From an uncultured Eubacterium sp. (GTDB lineage Bacteria; Bacillota; Clostridia; Lachnospirales; Lachnospiraceae), in assembly GCA_900547255.1 (NCBI GenBank), contig URGC01000029.1, positions 1 to 24,917 on the forward strand: a DNA stretch of 24,917 bases, read 5' to 3'. The notes below the pieces were generated by a model. It did not search any database, was not told the origin of the DNA, and saw nothing but the letters and a program-made list of their open reading frames with translations. Of the stretch, positions 1 to 7,474 are shown piece by piece. Each line of letters begins with the position of its first letter. The stretch's first letter is position 1. The position numbers were made by a program, and so were the translations under genes.

Positions 1-42
1 TTCTCTTACTTTTCCTTCATAAAGTAACTTTAAATCTCCCAT
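1..42 (-). CDS. purC: Probable SAICAR synthetase, N-terminal fragment
   Basis: The gene runs leftward off the window, so only the first 14 codons are visible. They begin with ATG at 42-40, preceded by an AAGAAAGG ribosome site, and encode MGDLKLLYEGKVRE. The LLYEGK(V/A)(R/K) start is typical of PurC (phosphoribosylaminoimidazole-succinocarboxamide synthase), a purine biosynthesis enzyme that joins aspartate to CAIR. A well-placed promoter lies upstream at 113-141. The identification rests on a short N-terminal motif, so it is tentative; the fragment itself is clearly a start of translation. Confidence 0.55.
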   Translation of the reverse strand, partial: MGDLKLLYEGKVRE

Positions 43-112
43 GATTTGCACCTTTCTTATATCTTATTGTTAATTTTGTTATATGGATTCAAATATAAAC
101 CCATGCTTAAAA

Positions 113-141
113 ATTATATAACATGCATACTTTAAAATCAA
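113..141 (-). promoter_or_regulatory. Sigma-A-type promoter for the leftward purC-like gene
   Basis: On the minus strand the -35 box TTGATT (141-136) and the -10 box TATAAT (118-113) are separated by exactly 17 nt. It faces the gene starting at 42 and is back to back with the rightward promoter at 153-181. Confidence 0.65.
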
Positions 142-152
142 TAGACATTTAC

Positions 153-181
153 TTGCATAATTACCCTTATAAGTGTATCAT
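153..181 (+). promoter_or_regulatory. Sigma-A-type promoter for the PilZ gene
   Basis: TTGCAT (153-158) and TATCAT (176-181) are separated by 17 nt. Transcription would start near 188, giving a leader of about 50 nt that contains the hairpin at 193-220. Confidence 0.5.
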
Positions 182-192
182 TAATGCATAAC

Positions 193-220
193 AGCGTTTC
201 AGCTTGCTAGCTGGTACGCT
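193..220 (+). other. 5'-leader hairpin next to the PilZ ribosome binding site
   Basis: AGCGT (193-197) pairs with ACGCT (216-220), and CAGCT (200-204) pairs with AGCTG (209-213), around a TGCT loop. Only the two middle positions are weak (T/T and T/G). The hairpin ends about 8 nt before the GGAGGGGG ribosome site at 229-236, so it could affect translation. It does not match the c-di-GMP-I or -II aptamers I know. Confidence 0.5.
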
Positions 221-240
221 CCAGTATCGGAGGGGGTTTT

Positions 241-597
241 ATGGTGGAAAAACGTAAATGTAAAAGAGTTAAGGCAGACCTCAAATTAACAGTATCATCT
301 CTTTTTAAGCAGAATAATGTTAATGTTGAGCATGTAGATGCTCCTATCACCGTAACTAATATATCAAGAAGCGGTATCGGGTTCATCTCTAAAGGTGTAT
401 TTCCAGAAGGATATTATTTTAATGCGGCATTGAAGCTTGGAAGTGAAGAAGACATTCTTTACTGTGTAGTCAAGATAATCAGAAGCCAGCCAACAGAAGA
501 CAAGGACGTATACGTATATGGATGCGAATTTGTCGGCATGCCTGGCATATTGAATTATATATTTGATGAGTACGAGGCTGAAGCCGAGGCAGAGTAA
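241..597 (+). CDS. PilZ-domain protein, probable c-di-GMP receptor
   Basis: This 118-residue single-domain protein has both PilZ c-di-GMP-binding motifs. R5xxxR9 lies in the basic N-terminal stretch and N40-x-S42-x-x-G45 at the first beta strand of the barrel. No other domain, signal peptide or membrane segment is present. The C-terminus ends in a short acidic Glu/Ala repeat. Single PilZ proteins usually pass c-di-GMP level to motility, exopolysaccharide or adhesion machinery; the partner here is not visible. The start is the ATG 5 nt after a very strong GGAGGGGG site. The gene is monocistronic, with its own promoter, a leader hairpin and a downstream hairpin at 610-648. Confidence 0.85.
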   Translation: MVEKRKCKRVKADLKLTVSSLFKQNNVNVEHVDAPITVTNISRSGIGFISKGVFPEGYYFNAALKLGSEEDILYCVVKIIRSQPTEDKDVYVYGCEFVGMPGILNYIFDEYEAEAEAE

Positions 598-609
598 TCA
601 AATGTGAGC

Positions 610-648
610 ATGAGCAGATTAATCTATATTTTGGATTTTTCTGCTCAT
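610..648 (+). terminator. Possible terminator after the PilZ gene
   Basis: ATGAGCAG (610-617) pairs with CTGCTCAT (641-648), followed by TTCTTT. The 23-nt loop is long and contains ATTTTGGATTT, which can pair instead with AAATCCAAAAT at 660-670. Two mutually exclusive folds are therefore possible. Confidence 0.45.
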
Positions 649-659
649 TTCTTTATATT

Positions 660-839
660 AAATCCAAAATGATTACTTTTACACTTCGCTAAACCAGCAA
701 TTTTTCTTTTTATCAAAAAAGCTGCGGAAAAATCCAATTTCAACCGAAATCTCGGATTTTCCCGCAACTTTTATTCATATGAACCCAAAAGACATAACCC
801 ATGCCTCGTGATTTCACATTTTTTTGGATTTTTCATTTT
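660..839 (+). repeat. Dispersed intergenic element, copy A
   Basis: One of three related copies in the window. From left to right it has an AAATCCAAAAT end (660), CACTTCGCTAAAC (682), a strong hairpin with arms at 719-735 and 754-770 (15 of 17 pairs) and an inner ATTTC/GAAAT stem, a CCCAAA box, and TTTTTTGGATTTTT at the right end. The left and right ends are inverted repeats. On the minus strand the hairpin is followed by TTTTTT, and on the plus strand by TTATT, so it could terminate both converging genes. No protein is encoded. Confidence 0.7.
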
Positions 840-850
840 AATTTTGTTAA

Positions 851-964
851 TTCAAGCCAAATTGACTAACCGCCTGTATTAATCTAAGACAAATCAGCCA
901 ATCTCATATGCCAATTCAAGCTAATCATCTAGTCTCTTGCACTAATTTAAGACAAACCAGCCCG
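851..964. repeat. Imperfect tandem duplication, about 63 bp unit
   Basis: TTCAAGC at 851 and 915, and TAAGACAAA(T/C)CAGCC ending near 899 and 962, show two diverged copies with a 63-64 bp period. They lie between repeat copy A and the kduD stop. Nothing else is recognisable in this stretch. Confidence 0.5.
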
Positions 965-982
965 ATATCCACAAAATCATCT

Positions 983-1744
983 TTATCTCGCAAGCCATCC
1001 ACCATCTACAGCAAGGACGAATCCATTGACATAATCAGATGCCGCAGATGCAAGATATACAACAGCTCCCTGCATGTCTTCTGGTGTTCCCCATCTTCCA
1101 GCAGGAATTCTGTCTATTATAGCCTCATTTCTGTCTCCGTCAGCGCGTAACTGTGCAGTATTGTTAGTTGCCATGTATCCCGGCGCAATACCATTGACAT
1201 TAATATTGTATTTTGCCCATTCATTAGCCATAGCCTTAGTAAGACCCATAACCGCACTTTTACTTGCCGCATATGAAGGAACTCTTATTCCACCCTGATA
1301 TGAAAGCATTGAGCATACATTGATTATCTTGCCGCCTGACTGCTGCTTGATAAACTGCTTTGCAAATGCCTGACTCAAGAAAAATACCATCTTCTGGTTA
1401 ACCTGAATTACGCTGTCCCAGTTATCCTCGTTGAATTCTATGGCATCCTGTCTCTTGATAAGTCCTGCATTATTGACAAGAATGTCAACTCTGCCATATG
1501 CATTTAAAGATTCATCAAGCACCTTTTGTACTGACTGCATATCTGAGAGGTCAGCCCTTACCTCCACAAACTGTCCACCATCTTTTTCAATAAGTGCCTT
1601 TGTCTCGTCACACTCTCTTCTTGCAACGCCGACAACCTTGGCTCCAGCCTGTGCAAGCGCAATCGCCATACCCTGTCCAAGTCCAGTATTGGCTCCTGTT
1701 ACAACAGCTGCTCTGCCGTCAAGTTTAAACATATCGAGTATCAT
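983..1744 (-). CDS. kduD: 2-dehydro-3-deoxy-D-gluconate 5-dehydrogenase (short-chain dehydrogenase)
   Basis: This 253-residue short-chain dehydrogenase matches KduD over its whole length. Rossmann motif TGxNTGLG is at 16-23, NNAG at 91-94, and the catalytic tetrad is N116, S145, Y158 and K162. KduD-specific stretches include IAPGYMATNNT, the RIPAGRWG segment and the C-terminal DGGWLAR. KduD interconverts 2,5-diketo-3-deoxygluconate and 2-keto-3-deoxygluconate with NAD(H), late in pectin and uronate breakdown. The start follows an AAGGGG site. It lies only 25 nt after gatB on the same strand, with no promoter or terminator seen between them. This is an unexpected neighbour for the tRNA-amidation genes, and no other pectin gene is in the window. 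Confidence 0.9.
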   Translation of the reverse strand: MILDMFKLDGRAAVVTGANTGLGQGMAIALAQAGAKVVGVARRECDETKALIEKDGGQFVEVRADLSDMQSVQKVLDESLNAYGRVDILVNNAGLIKRQDAIEFNEDNWDSVIQVNQKMVFFLSQAFAKQFIKQQSGGKIINVCSMLSYQGGIRVPSYAASKSAVMGLTKAMANEWAKYNINVNGIAPGYMATNNTAQLRADGDRNEAIIDRIPAGRWGTPEDMQGAVVYLASAASDYVNGFVLAVDGGWLAR

Positions 1745-1769
1745 AATGAATTCCCCTTTATCATATATT

Positions 1770-3203
1770 TTACAGAAGTTCTTTTAATATCTTGTTAACC
1801 ATTCCTGGGTTGGCTTTACCCTTCATAGCCTTCATAGTCTGACCTACGAGGAAGCCCATAGCCTTCTCTTTACCACTTCTGTAATCTGCTACTGACTGTG
1901 GATTATCAGCTATAATCTTCTCGATTGTAGAACGAAGCTCGCCCTCATCATTAACCTGTCCAAGACCATGTTCCTTAACATAACTTTCAGGATCAACATT
2001 CTCATCAAATATAACTGCAAATACATCCTTTGCAACATTACCATTAATAGTTCCAGCCTCAACAAGAGCAATAAGCTTTGCAAGGTTTTCTGGAGAGAAT
2101 TTGATATCTTCTGGATCAAGGCTCCTGTCCTTTAAGATTCTCATAGTCTCGCCAAGAATCCAGTTAGATACCTTCTTAGGCTGGTTACAGATTGCTGTAG
2201 TTGCCTCAAATATATCAGCAAGCTTCTTAGAATCTGTTATAAGACCTATATCATACTCTGGAATACCATATTCTTCTGCATATCTGGCCATTTTCTCTGT
2301 CTTGAACTCAGGCTGGCGTGAACGTATCTCATCAAGCCATTCATCTGATATATTGAGAGGTACAAGGTCTGGGTCTGGGAAATATCTGTAATCCTGTGCA
2401 TCTTCCTTAGAACGCATAGCGTAAGAATATGCCTTATTATCATCCCATCTTCTTGTCTCTTGGACAACCTTTTCACCAGACTCGATTAAATCAATCTGTC
2501 TGTTCTTCTCTGCCTCTATCGCTCTCGCAATAGCTGAGAAAGAATTCAGGTTCTTAGTCTCTGTTCTTGTACCGAATTCCTCTGCGCCGACTTCTCTTAC
2601 AGATAAGTTAACATCAGCTCTCATTGAACCTTCCTGAAGCTTACAGTCTGATGCTCCAAGATACTGGATTATCAGTCTTAACTTCTCAAGATATGCAATT
2701 ACTTCCTCTGCGCTTCTCATATCTGGCTCAGATACTATCTCTATAAGAGGCACACCTGAACGGTTATAATCCACATAAGATACATCTTCCCAGTCATCAT
2801 GGACAAGCTTACCAGCATCCTCTTCCATGTGGATTTCATGTATTCTTATGGCTTTCTTAGTTCCATCTTCAAGCTCGATATCAACATGTCCGTTGCGGCA
2901 TATTGGAAGATAGAGCTGTGATATCTGATAATTCTGTGGATTATCAGGATAGAAATAATTCTTTCTATCAAATTTACAATTCTTAGTTATTGCACAGTTA
3001 GTTGCAAGACCAACTGCTGCTGCATATTCAACAACCTTTTTATTAAGTACTGGAAGAGAACCCGGCATACCTGTACACACAGGGCATGTATGAGTATTAG
3101 GTGCTCCGCCAAATGCTGTTGAACAGCCGCAGAATATCTTAGTCTTAGTTGCAAGCTCAACATGAACTTCAAGACCTATAACTGTTTCGTACTGTTTAGA
3201 CAT
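1770..3203 (-). CDS. gatB: Asp/Glu-tRNA(Asn/Gln) amidotransferase subunit B
   Basis: GatB binds the misacylated tRNA, phosphorylates its Asp or Glu side chain and receives ammonia from GatA. The cradle domain has the zinc cysteines C25, C27, C40 and C43 (FCGCST and CPVC motifs), then PQNYQ and DYNRSGVPLIEIVSEPD. The C-terminal half is the helical/YqeY-like tRNA-tail domain. The length of 477 residues is normal. I prefer the ATG at 3203 over the one at 3209: AGGAGG sits 7 nt before 3203 but only 1 nt before 3209. That ribosome site overlaps the gatA stop codon (TAGGAGG), so the two genes are probably translationally coupled. Confidence 0.95.
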   Translation of the reverse strand: MSKQYETVIGLEVHVELATKTKIFCGCSTAFGGAPNTHTCPVCTGMPGSLPVLNKKVVEYAAAVGLATNCAITKNCKFDRKNYFYPDNPQNYQISQLYLPICRNGHVDIELEDGTKKAIRIHEIHMEEDAGKLVHDDWEDVSYVDYNRSGVPLIEIVSEPDMRSAEEVIAYLEKLRLIIQYLGASDCKLQEGSMRADVNLSVREVGAEEFGTRTETKNLNSFSAIARAIEAEKNRQIDLIESGEKVVQETRRWDDNKAYSYAMRSKEDAQDYRYFPDPDLVPLNISDEWLDEIRSRQPEFKTEKMARYAEEYGIPEYDIGLITDSKKLADIFEATTAICNQPKKVSNWILGETMRILKDRSLDPEDIKFSPENLAKLIALVEAGTINGNVAKDVFAVIFDENVDPESYVKEHGLGQVNDEGELRSTIEKIIADNPQSVADYRSGKEKAMGFLVGQTMKAMKGKANPGMVNKILKELL

Positions 3204-3214
3204 ACCCATACCTC

Positions 3215-4660
3215 CTACATGAACTTTCCGCGTGCCTGCTCATATGAATAAGCCGCTCTAATAAGATTCTTTTCCTTGAAGCAGTCACCTATCATCTGGA
3301 CACCGATTGGAAGTCCCTTTGAATCCTTGCCGCAAGGAAGGCTGATTCCTGGAAGACCTGCAAGGTTAACAGATATTGTGTAGATATCTGAAAGGTACAT
3401 CTTGATTGGGTCTGATAATGATGAACCAAGCTCAGGTGCTGTAGTTGGTGCTACAGGGCATATGATAAGGTCATATTTAGCGAATGCCTCATCAAATGCT
3501 TTTTTAATCATAGCCTTAACTCTCAGTGCCTTTAAATAATATGCATCATAATAACCTGAGCTTAATACGAATGAACCAAGCATGATTCTTCTCTTAACCT
3601 CTGGTCCAAAGCCCTCTGAACGAGTCTTCTTGTACATGTTATGAAGTCCCTCATAATCACTCGCTCTGTAACCATATTTAACGCCGTCAAATCTTTCAAG
3701 GTTAGAACTTGCCTCTGCTGCTGCAATTGTGTAGTAAGTTGGAATAGCATACTCTACAAGGCTTAAATCAAATTCTTCAACAACTGCGCCCTTTGACTCA
3801 AGCGTCTTTGCAACATTAAGGACTGCCTCCTTAACTTCGCCGTCTAATCCGTCTCCAAAGTAATCTCTTGGAATACCTATCTTTAATCCCTTAACATCAT
3901 CTACAAGTGCTGATGTAAAGTCTGTATCTTCTCTCTCAACCGATGTTGAATCCTTAGGGTCATGTGCCGCAATTACTTCCATAATAGTTGCACAGTCTGT
4001 TACATCCTTACAGAGAGGTCCAATCTGGTCAAGTGATGAACCATAAGCTATAAGTCCGTATCTTGATACTGTTCCGTATGTTGGCTTCATACCTACAACA
4101 CCACAGTATGATGCAGGCTGTCTGATTGAACCACCTGTATCAGAACCAAGTGCCGCAAAACATTCATTTGCAGCTACAGCGGCTGCTGAACCACCTGATG
4201 AACCACCCGGAACATGCTCTATGTTGCGTGGATTCTTAGTTGCTCCATAATATGAAGTCTCTGTTGTAGAACCCATGGCAAATTCATCCATGTTAGTCTT
4301 ACCAACGATAACAGCACCAGCATCTGTAAGACGCTTAACTGCCTCTGAGTCAAACTGCGGAATGAAATTCTCTAATATCTTAGATGAACATGTTGTAAGA
4401 ACTCCCTTAGTACACATGTTATCTTTAATTGCAAATGGAACACCTGCTAATAGGCCTGTAAGTGTGCCAGCTTCGATTTTATCCTGAGCTTCCTTTGCAG
4501 CCTTTCTTGCCGCTTCTTTATCAAATGTTACATAACAGTTAAGGTTGCTCTCTTCTTTTTCAATCTGTGCAATTACTGCTTCCATAGCATCTACTGCGCT
4601 GGTTTTACCAGCCTTGATTGCTTCGGCAAGCTCCACCGCACTCATATTCAATAAATCCAT
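3215..4660 (-). CDS. gatA: Asp/Glu-tRNA(Asn/Gln) amidotransferase subunit A
   Basis: GatA is the glutaminase of the transamidase; it is an amidase-signature enzyme that releases ammonia from glutamine for GatB. The catalytic triad is intact at K79, S154 and S178, inside IKDN, GGSSGGSAAAVAA and DTGGSIRQ. These positions equal those reported for Staphylococcus GatA. The 481-residue length is normal. The gene starts 18 nt after the gatC stop with an AGGAGG-like site and ends 11 nt before gatB, giving the order gatC-gatA-gatB. Confidence 0.96.
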   Translation of the reverse strand: MDLLNMSAVELAEAIKAGKTSAVDAMEAVIAQIEKEESNLNCYVTFDKEAARKAAKEAQDKIEAGTLTGLLAGVPFAIKDNMCTKGVLTTCSSKILENFIPQFDSEAVKRLTDAGAVIVGKTNMDEFAMGSTTETSYYGATKNPRNIEHVPGGSSGGSAAAVAANECFAALGSDTGGSIRQPASYCGVVGMKPTYGTVSRYGLIAYGSSLDQIGPLCKDVTDCATIMEVIAAHDPKDSTSVEREDTDFTSALVDDVKGLKIGIPRDYFGDGLDGEVKEAVLNVAKTLESKGAVVEEFDLSLVEYAIPTYYTIAAAEASSNLERFDGVKYGYRASDYEGLHNMYKKTRSEGFGPEVKRRIMLGSFVLSSGYYDAYYLKALRVKAMIKKAFDEAFAKYDLIICPVAPTTAPELGSSLSDPIKMYLSDIYTISVNLAGLPGISLPCGKDSKGLPIGVQMIGDCFKEKNLIRAAYSYEQARGKFM

Positions 4661-4678
4661 ACAATCCTCCTGCGATGA

Positions 4679-4972
4679 TTAATCAACTGTCTTAGGCACA
4701 ACAAATGATGTATCGTGTCTTTCTGGAGCATTAGCAAGAGTTGCCTCACTTCCATCTCCATTAGTAACTACATCTTCTCTCATGACGTTCTCTACCGGGA
4801 ACACATGTGACATTGGCTCAATACCTGTTGTATCAAGCTCACCAAGCTTGTCTATATAATCAAGCATGCTTGCCATATCCTTCTTTGCCTGTTCTTTCTC
4901 TTCGTCAGAAAGTTCAAGCTTGGCAAGGATACCAACATACTCTATTGTTGCATCATCAATTACGTTAGCCAT
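4679..4972 (-). CDS. gatC: Asp/Glu-tRNA(Asn/Gln) amidotransferase subunit C
   Basis: This 97-residue small subunit wraps around GatA and GatB and stabilises the complex. It shows the usual N-terminal helical part with LAKLELSDEE, the DYIDKLGELDT segment, and the family signature around MSHVFPVENVMREDVV, before a flexible C-terminus. The start follows AAGGAG. It is separated from aspS by 100 nt that hold a long hairpin (5010-5049), so gatCAB expression could be set apart from aspS. Confidence 0.94.
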   Translation of the reverse strand: MANVIDDATIEYVGILAKLELSDEEKEQAKKDMASMLDYIDKLGELDTTGIEPMSHVFPVENVMREDVVTNGDGSEATLANAPERHDTSFVVPKTVD

Positions 4973-5009
4973 TAAGCTGCTCCTTTCATAGATGTATTAT
5001 TGTCTTATG

Positions 5010-5049
5010 GTTCAAAAGCTTTTTGTATGAATACAAACAGCTTTTGAAC
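5010..5049 (-). other. Long intercistronic hairpin between aspS and gatC
   Basis: GTTCAAAAGCT (5010-5020) pairs fully with AGCTTTTGAAC (5039-5049). Across one mismatch, TTTGTAT pairs with ATACAAA around a tiny GA loop. There is no T-run on either strand, so an intrinsic terminator is unlikely. It may be an RNA-processing or stability element, or a site that lowers readthrough from aspS into gatCAB. Confidence 0.7.
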
Positions 5050-5072
5050 TTCCAACTACAGAGTTATTCTAA

Positions 5073-6818
5073 TTAATCACGAACCTTAATGTGAACCTCT
5101 CTTAACTGCTGCTCTGTAACTTCGTTAGGAGCACCACACATAAGATCCTGTGCTGTACCACTCATTGGGAATGGAATAATCTCTCTGATGTTCTCTTCAT
5201 TTCTAAGGAGCATAATCATTCTGTCGACACCTGGAGCCATACCTGCGTGTGGTGGTGCACCGAACTGAAATGCATTGTAGAGTGCTCCGAACTTATTCTT
5301 TAATACTTCCTCATCATATCCTGCAATCTCAAATGCCTTAACCATAATCTGCATATCATGGTTACGTACAGCACCTGATGAAAGTTCAATACCATTGCAT
5401 ACAATATCATACTGATAAGCGAGAATATCAAGTGGGTCCATTGTATTAAGAGCCTCAAGTCCGCCCTGTGGCATAGAGAATGGGTTATGTGTAAATCCAA
5501 TCTTCTTAGTCTCTGGATCTTTCTCAAACATAGGGAAATCGTTAACATAGCAGAAACGGTATGCGTTCTTCTCTATAAGGTCAAGTCTCTCACCAAGTTC
5601 ATTTCTAATCTGTCCTGCATAGAATGCAGCCTTGTCCTCTTTATCAGCGATGAAGAAGATTGTATCGCCTGCCTGAAGTCCTGCAAGTTCTCTGATTTCT
5701 CCCTTTAACTCATCTGGGATGAACTTATCGATTGGTCCCTTGTATGAAAGGTCGTCTAATACTTCAAGGTAACCAAGTCCGCCCATACCGATTCCTGTAG
5801 CGAATTTGAGAAGCTTCTCATGCTGTCCCTTTGATAACTTTGCGTGAACATTTATTGCTCTTACAGTCTTATTCTGGAATGGCTTAAATGTACATTTGTT
5901 AAAGAAATCTGATAAATCAATAATTCTAAGTGGATTTCTAAGGTCTGGCTTATCTGAACCAAACTCAAGCATAGCCTGCTTGTAGCTGATGATTGGATAA
6001 GGAGCCTGTGTTACTTCGTATCCTTCTGGTGCAAATTTAGCAAATGTCTCTGTAAGAACTTCCTCACCTACTCTGAATACGTCTTCCTGTGTAGCAAAGC
6101 TCATCTCAAAGTCAAGCTGATAGAATTCTCCTGGTGAACGGTCAGCTCTTGCATCCTCATCTCTGAAACATGGTGCTATCTGGAAATATTTATCAAATCC
6201 AGATACCATAAGGAGCTGCTTATACTGCTGTGGTGCCTGTGGAAGAGCATAGAACTTACCCTTATACTTTCTTGATGGAACGATATAATCTCTTGCTCCC
6301 TCTGGTGATGAAGCACAAAGGATTGGAGTCTGGATTTCAAGGAATCCCATATCTGTCATCTTCTGTCTTAAAAATGCTATAACCTTAGAACGGAAGATGA
6401 TATTATCTTTAACCTTCTGATTTCTTAAATCGAGGTATCTATATTTAAGACGTACATCCTCTCTTACTTCCTTAGAAGTCATAACTTCGAATGGAAGCTG
6501 CTGGTAAACCTGTCCAAGTATTGTTATCTTCTTAGCTTCAAGCTCGATTGTACCTGATGGAATCTTAGGATTGTATGTCTCCTCGTCTCTCTGCTCCATG
6601 ATACCTTCTACTGATATACATACTTCCTTATGGATTCCGTCAAGAAGTGATGTATCACGAAGTACCACCTGTAATACGCCATACATATCTCTTAAATCGA
6701 TGAATGATACTCCACCGTGGTCTCTGATATTCTCAACCCATCCTGAAACCTTTAATTCCTTGCCGATGTCGCTTTCGCTTACATTCTGCAATGTTGTGTC
6801 TCTGTAAATGTTACCCAT
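5073..6818 (-). CDS. aspS: Aspartyl-tRNA synthetase, probably non-discriminating
   Basis: This 581-residue bacterial-type class IIb AspRS has an N-terminal OB-fold anticodon domain (about 1-105), a catalytic core with motif 2 FRDEDARADR at 218-227, a GAD insertion in the middle, and motif 3 GMAPGVDRM near 526. In the OB fold it has H34 in RDHGGV. Bacterial non-discriminating AspRSs carry His at this place, whereas the discriminating E. coli enzyme has Leu (RRDLGS). With gatCAB behind it, the enzyme probably also charges tRNA(Asn) with Asp for amidation. The start follows AGGAGG at normal spacing. Expression is set by the T-box leader at 6957-7295. Confidence 0.95.
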   Translation of the reverse strand: MGNIYRDTTLQNVSESDIGKELKVSGWVENIRDHGGVSFIDLRDMYGVLQVVLRDTSLLDGIHKEVCISVEGIMEQRDEETYNPKIPSGTIELEAKKITILGQVYQQLPFEVMTSKEVREDVRLKYRYLDLRNQKVKDNIIFRSKVIAFLRQKMTDMGFLEIQTPILCASSPEGARDYIVPSRKYKGKFYALPQAPQQYKQLLMVSGFDKYFQIAPCFRDEDARADRSPGEFYQLDFEMSFATQEDVFRVGEEVLTETFAKFAPEGYEVTQAPYPIISYKQAMLEFGSDKPDLRNPLRIIDLSDFFNKCTFKPFQNKTVRAINVHAKLSKGQHEKLLKFATGIGMGGLGYLEVLDDLSYKGPIDKFIPDELKGEIRELAGLQAGDTIFFIADKEDKAAFYAGQIRNELGERLDLIEKNAYRFCYVNDFPMFEKDPETKKIGFTHNPFSMPQGGLEALNTMDPLDILAYQYDIVCNGIELSSGAVRNHDMQIMVKAFEIAGYDEEVLKNKFGALYNAFQFGAPPHAGMAPGVDRMIMLLRNEENIREIIPFPMSGTAQDLMCGAPNEVTEQQLREVHIKVRD

Positions 6819-6893
6819 TGTTACCTCCTAGATAAAATAAATATAAAACTTTCTATTCCGGGTCTTTAGCTGAATTTCATCATTAAAATTGCT

Positions 6894-6949
6894 GAGCATT
6901 TCCTAATCTCACTTCGTCACTTTGTTCCTTGTTTGATAAGGAATTGCTC
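6894..6949 (-). other. Second hairpin in the aspS leader, after the T-box terminator
   Basis: In the mRNA, GAGCAATTCCTTATC (6949-6935) pairs with GATTAGGAAATGCTC (6908-6894) at 13 of 15 positions with a 26-nt loop. It begins just after the T-run of the T-box terminator, so only readthrough transcripts contain it. Confidence 0.5.
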
Positions 6950-6987
6950 AAAAAAAGTCCCGGAATACTTGTATTGTATTCCGGGAC
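6950..6987 (-). terminator. T-box-controlled intrinsic terminator of aspS
   Basis: In the transcript, GTCCCGGAATAC pairs perfectly with GTATTCCGGGAC (6987-6957) and is followed by seven T. It competes with the antiterminator formed by the T-box motif just upstream. Confidence 0.85.
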
Positions 6988-7295
6988 GAATAATCATGTT
7001 ATCCGCGGTACCACCCGCATTGAAAAGCTATTGCTCTTCCTCTCTATACATTTAACGCATGTCACGTAACAGGCTAGACCAGTTCTTCTATACATTACTT
7101 ATGAGCAGCCCCATATGAGTGCCTCATAATAAACATATATAGAAATATCAGGGATTATGAAATCTACAGCTTCACCTGTTCAACTCCAGAGTGTTCCTCT
7201 TAACAATTCCCTGCGTATGCTCTCAGCCGATGACATAACTTTCCTGTCAGGTTCCATGAAAAGAAGTCTCTTTCATAGTCTTTTGATATTCAAAT
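6957..7295 (-). promoter_or_regulatory. T-box riboswitch controlling aspS-gatCAB, specifier probably AAC (Asn)
   Basis: The leader contains the T-box motif GGGTGGTACCGCGG (7016-7003), followed by the terminator at 6987-6957. The specifier region is GGAACACTCTGGAG (7197-7184). Aligned with the second T-box in this window (CTC, then A, then C..GAG), it places AAC at 7195-7193, followed by the usual purine. The overlapping GAA would also give Glu. A T-box before the aspS-gatCAB operon of Clostridium acetobutylicum has been reported to bind both tRNA(Asn) and tRNA(Glu). Uncharged tRNA would favour antitermination. The T-box is certain; the codon assignment is inference. Confidence 0.88.
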
Positions 7296-7302
7296 ATAAT
7301 GT

Positions 7303-7332
7303 ATAATATCATATATAGTCATTATTTGTAAA
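7303..7332 (-). promoter_or_regulatory. Probable promoter of the aspS T-box leader
   Basis: On the minus strand TTTACA (7332-7327) and TATTAT (7308-7303) are separated by 18 nt. The predicted start near 7296 gives a leader of about 480 nt. Confidence 0.45.
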
Positions 7333-7364
7333 GAATGTATTTTTTATTATTTTTTATATTAATG

Positions 7365-7416
7365 AATTTTTCCGCGCCCGGCAGCCAGCCCAGAGTCCTA
7401 ACAGCGCAGAAAAATT
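7365..7416. repeat. Inverted repeat between the two divergent T-box promoters
   Basis: AATTTTTC-C-GCGC (7365-7377) is mirrored by GCGC-A-GAAAAATT (7404-7416), giving 12 matched pairs with one mismatch and a GC-rich 26-nt spacer. It lies between the -35 boxes of the two divergent leaders (7332 and 7440). Confidence 0.55.
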
Positions 7417-7439
7417 ATTAAAAAATCATAAAAAAAGTG

Positions 7440-7468
7440 TTGACAAATGTAAAACAAGATACTATCAT
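7440..7468 (+). promoter_or_regulatory. Consensus promoter of the cstA T-box leader
   Basis: A perfect TTGACA (7440-7445) and TATCAT (7463-7468) are separated by 17 nt. Transcription should start near 7475. Confidence 0.75.
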
Positions 7469-7474
7469 ACAACG

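Noticed and set aside
6900..6925. CACTTCGTCACTTTG resembling the CACTTCG box of the dispersed element
   Set aside because: The rest of the element (39-nt spacing, hairpin, GGATTT end) is absent; it belongs to the aspS leader hairpin.
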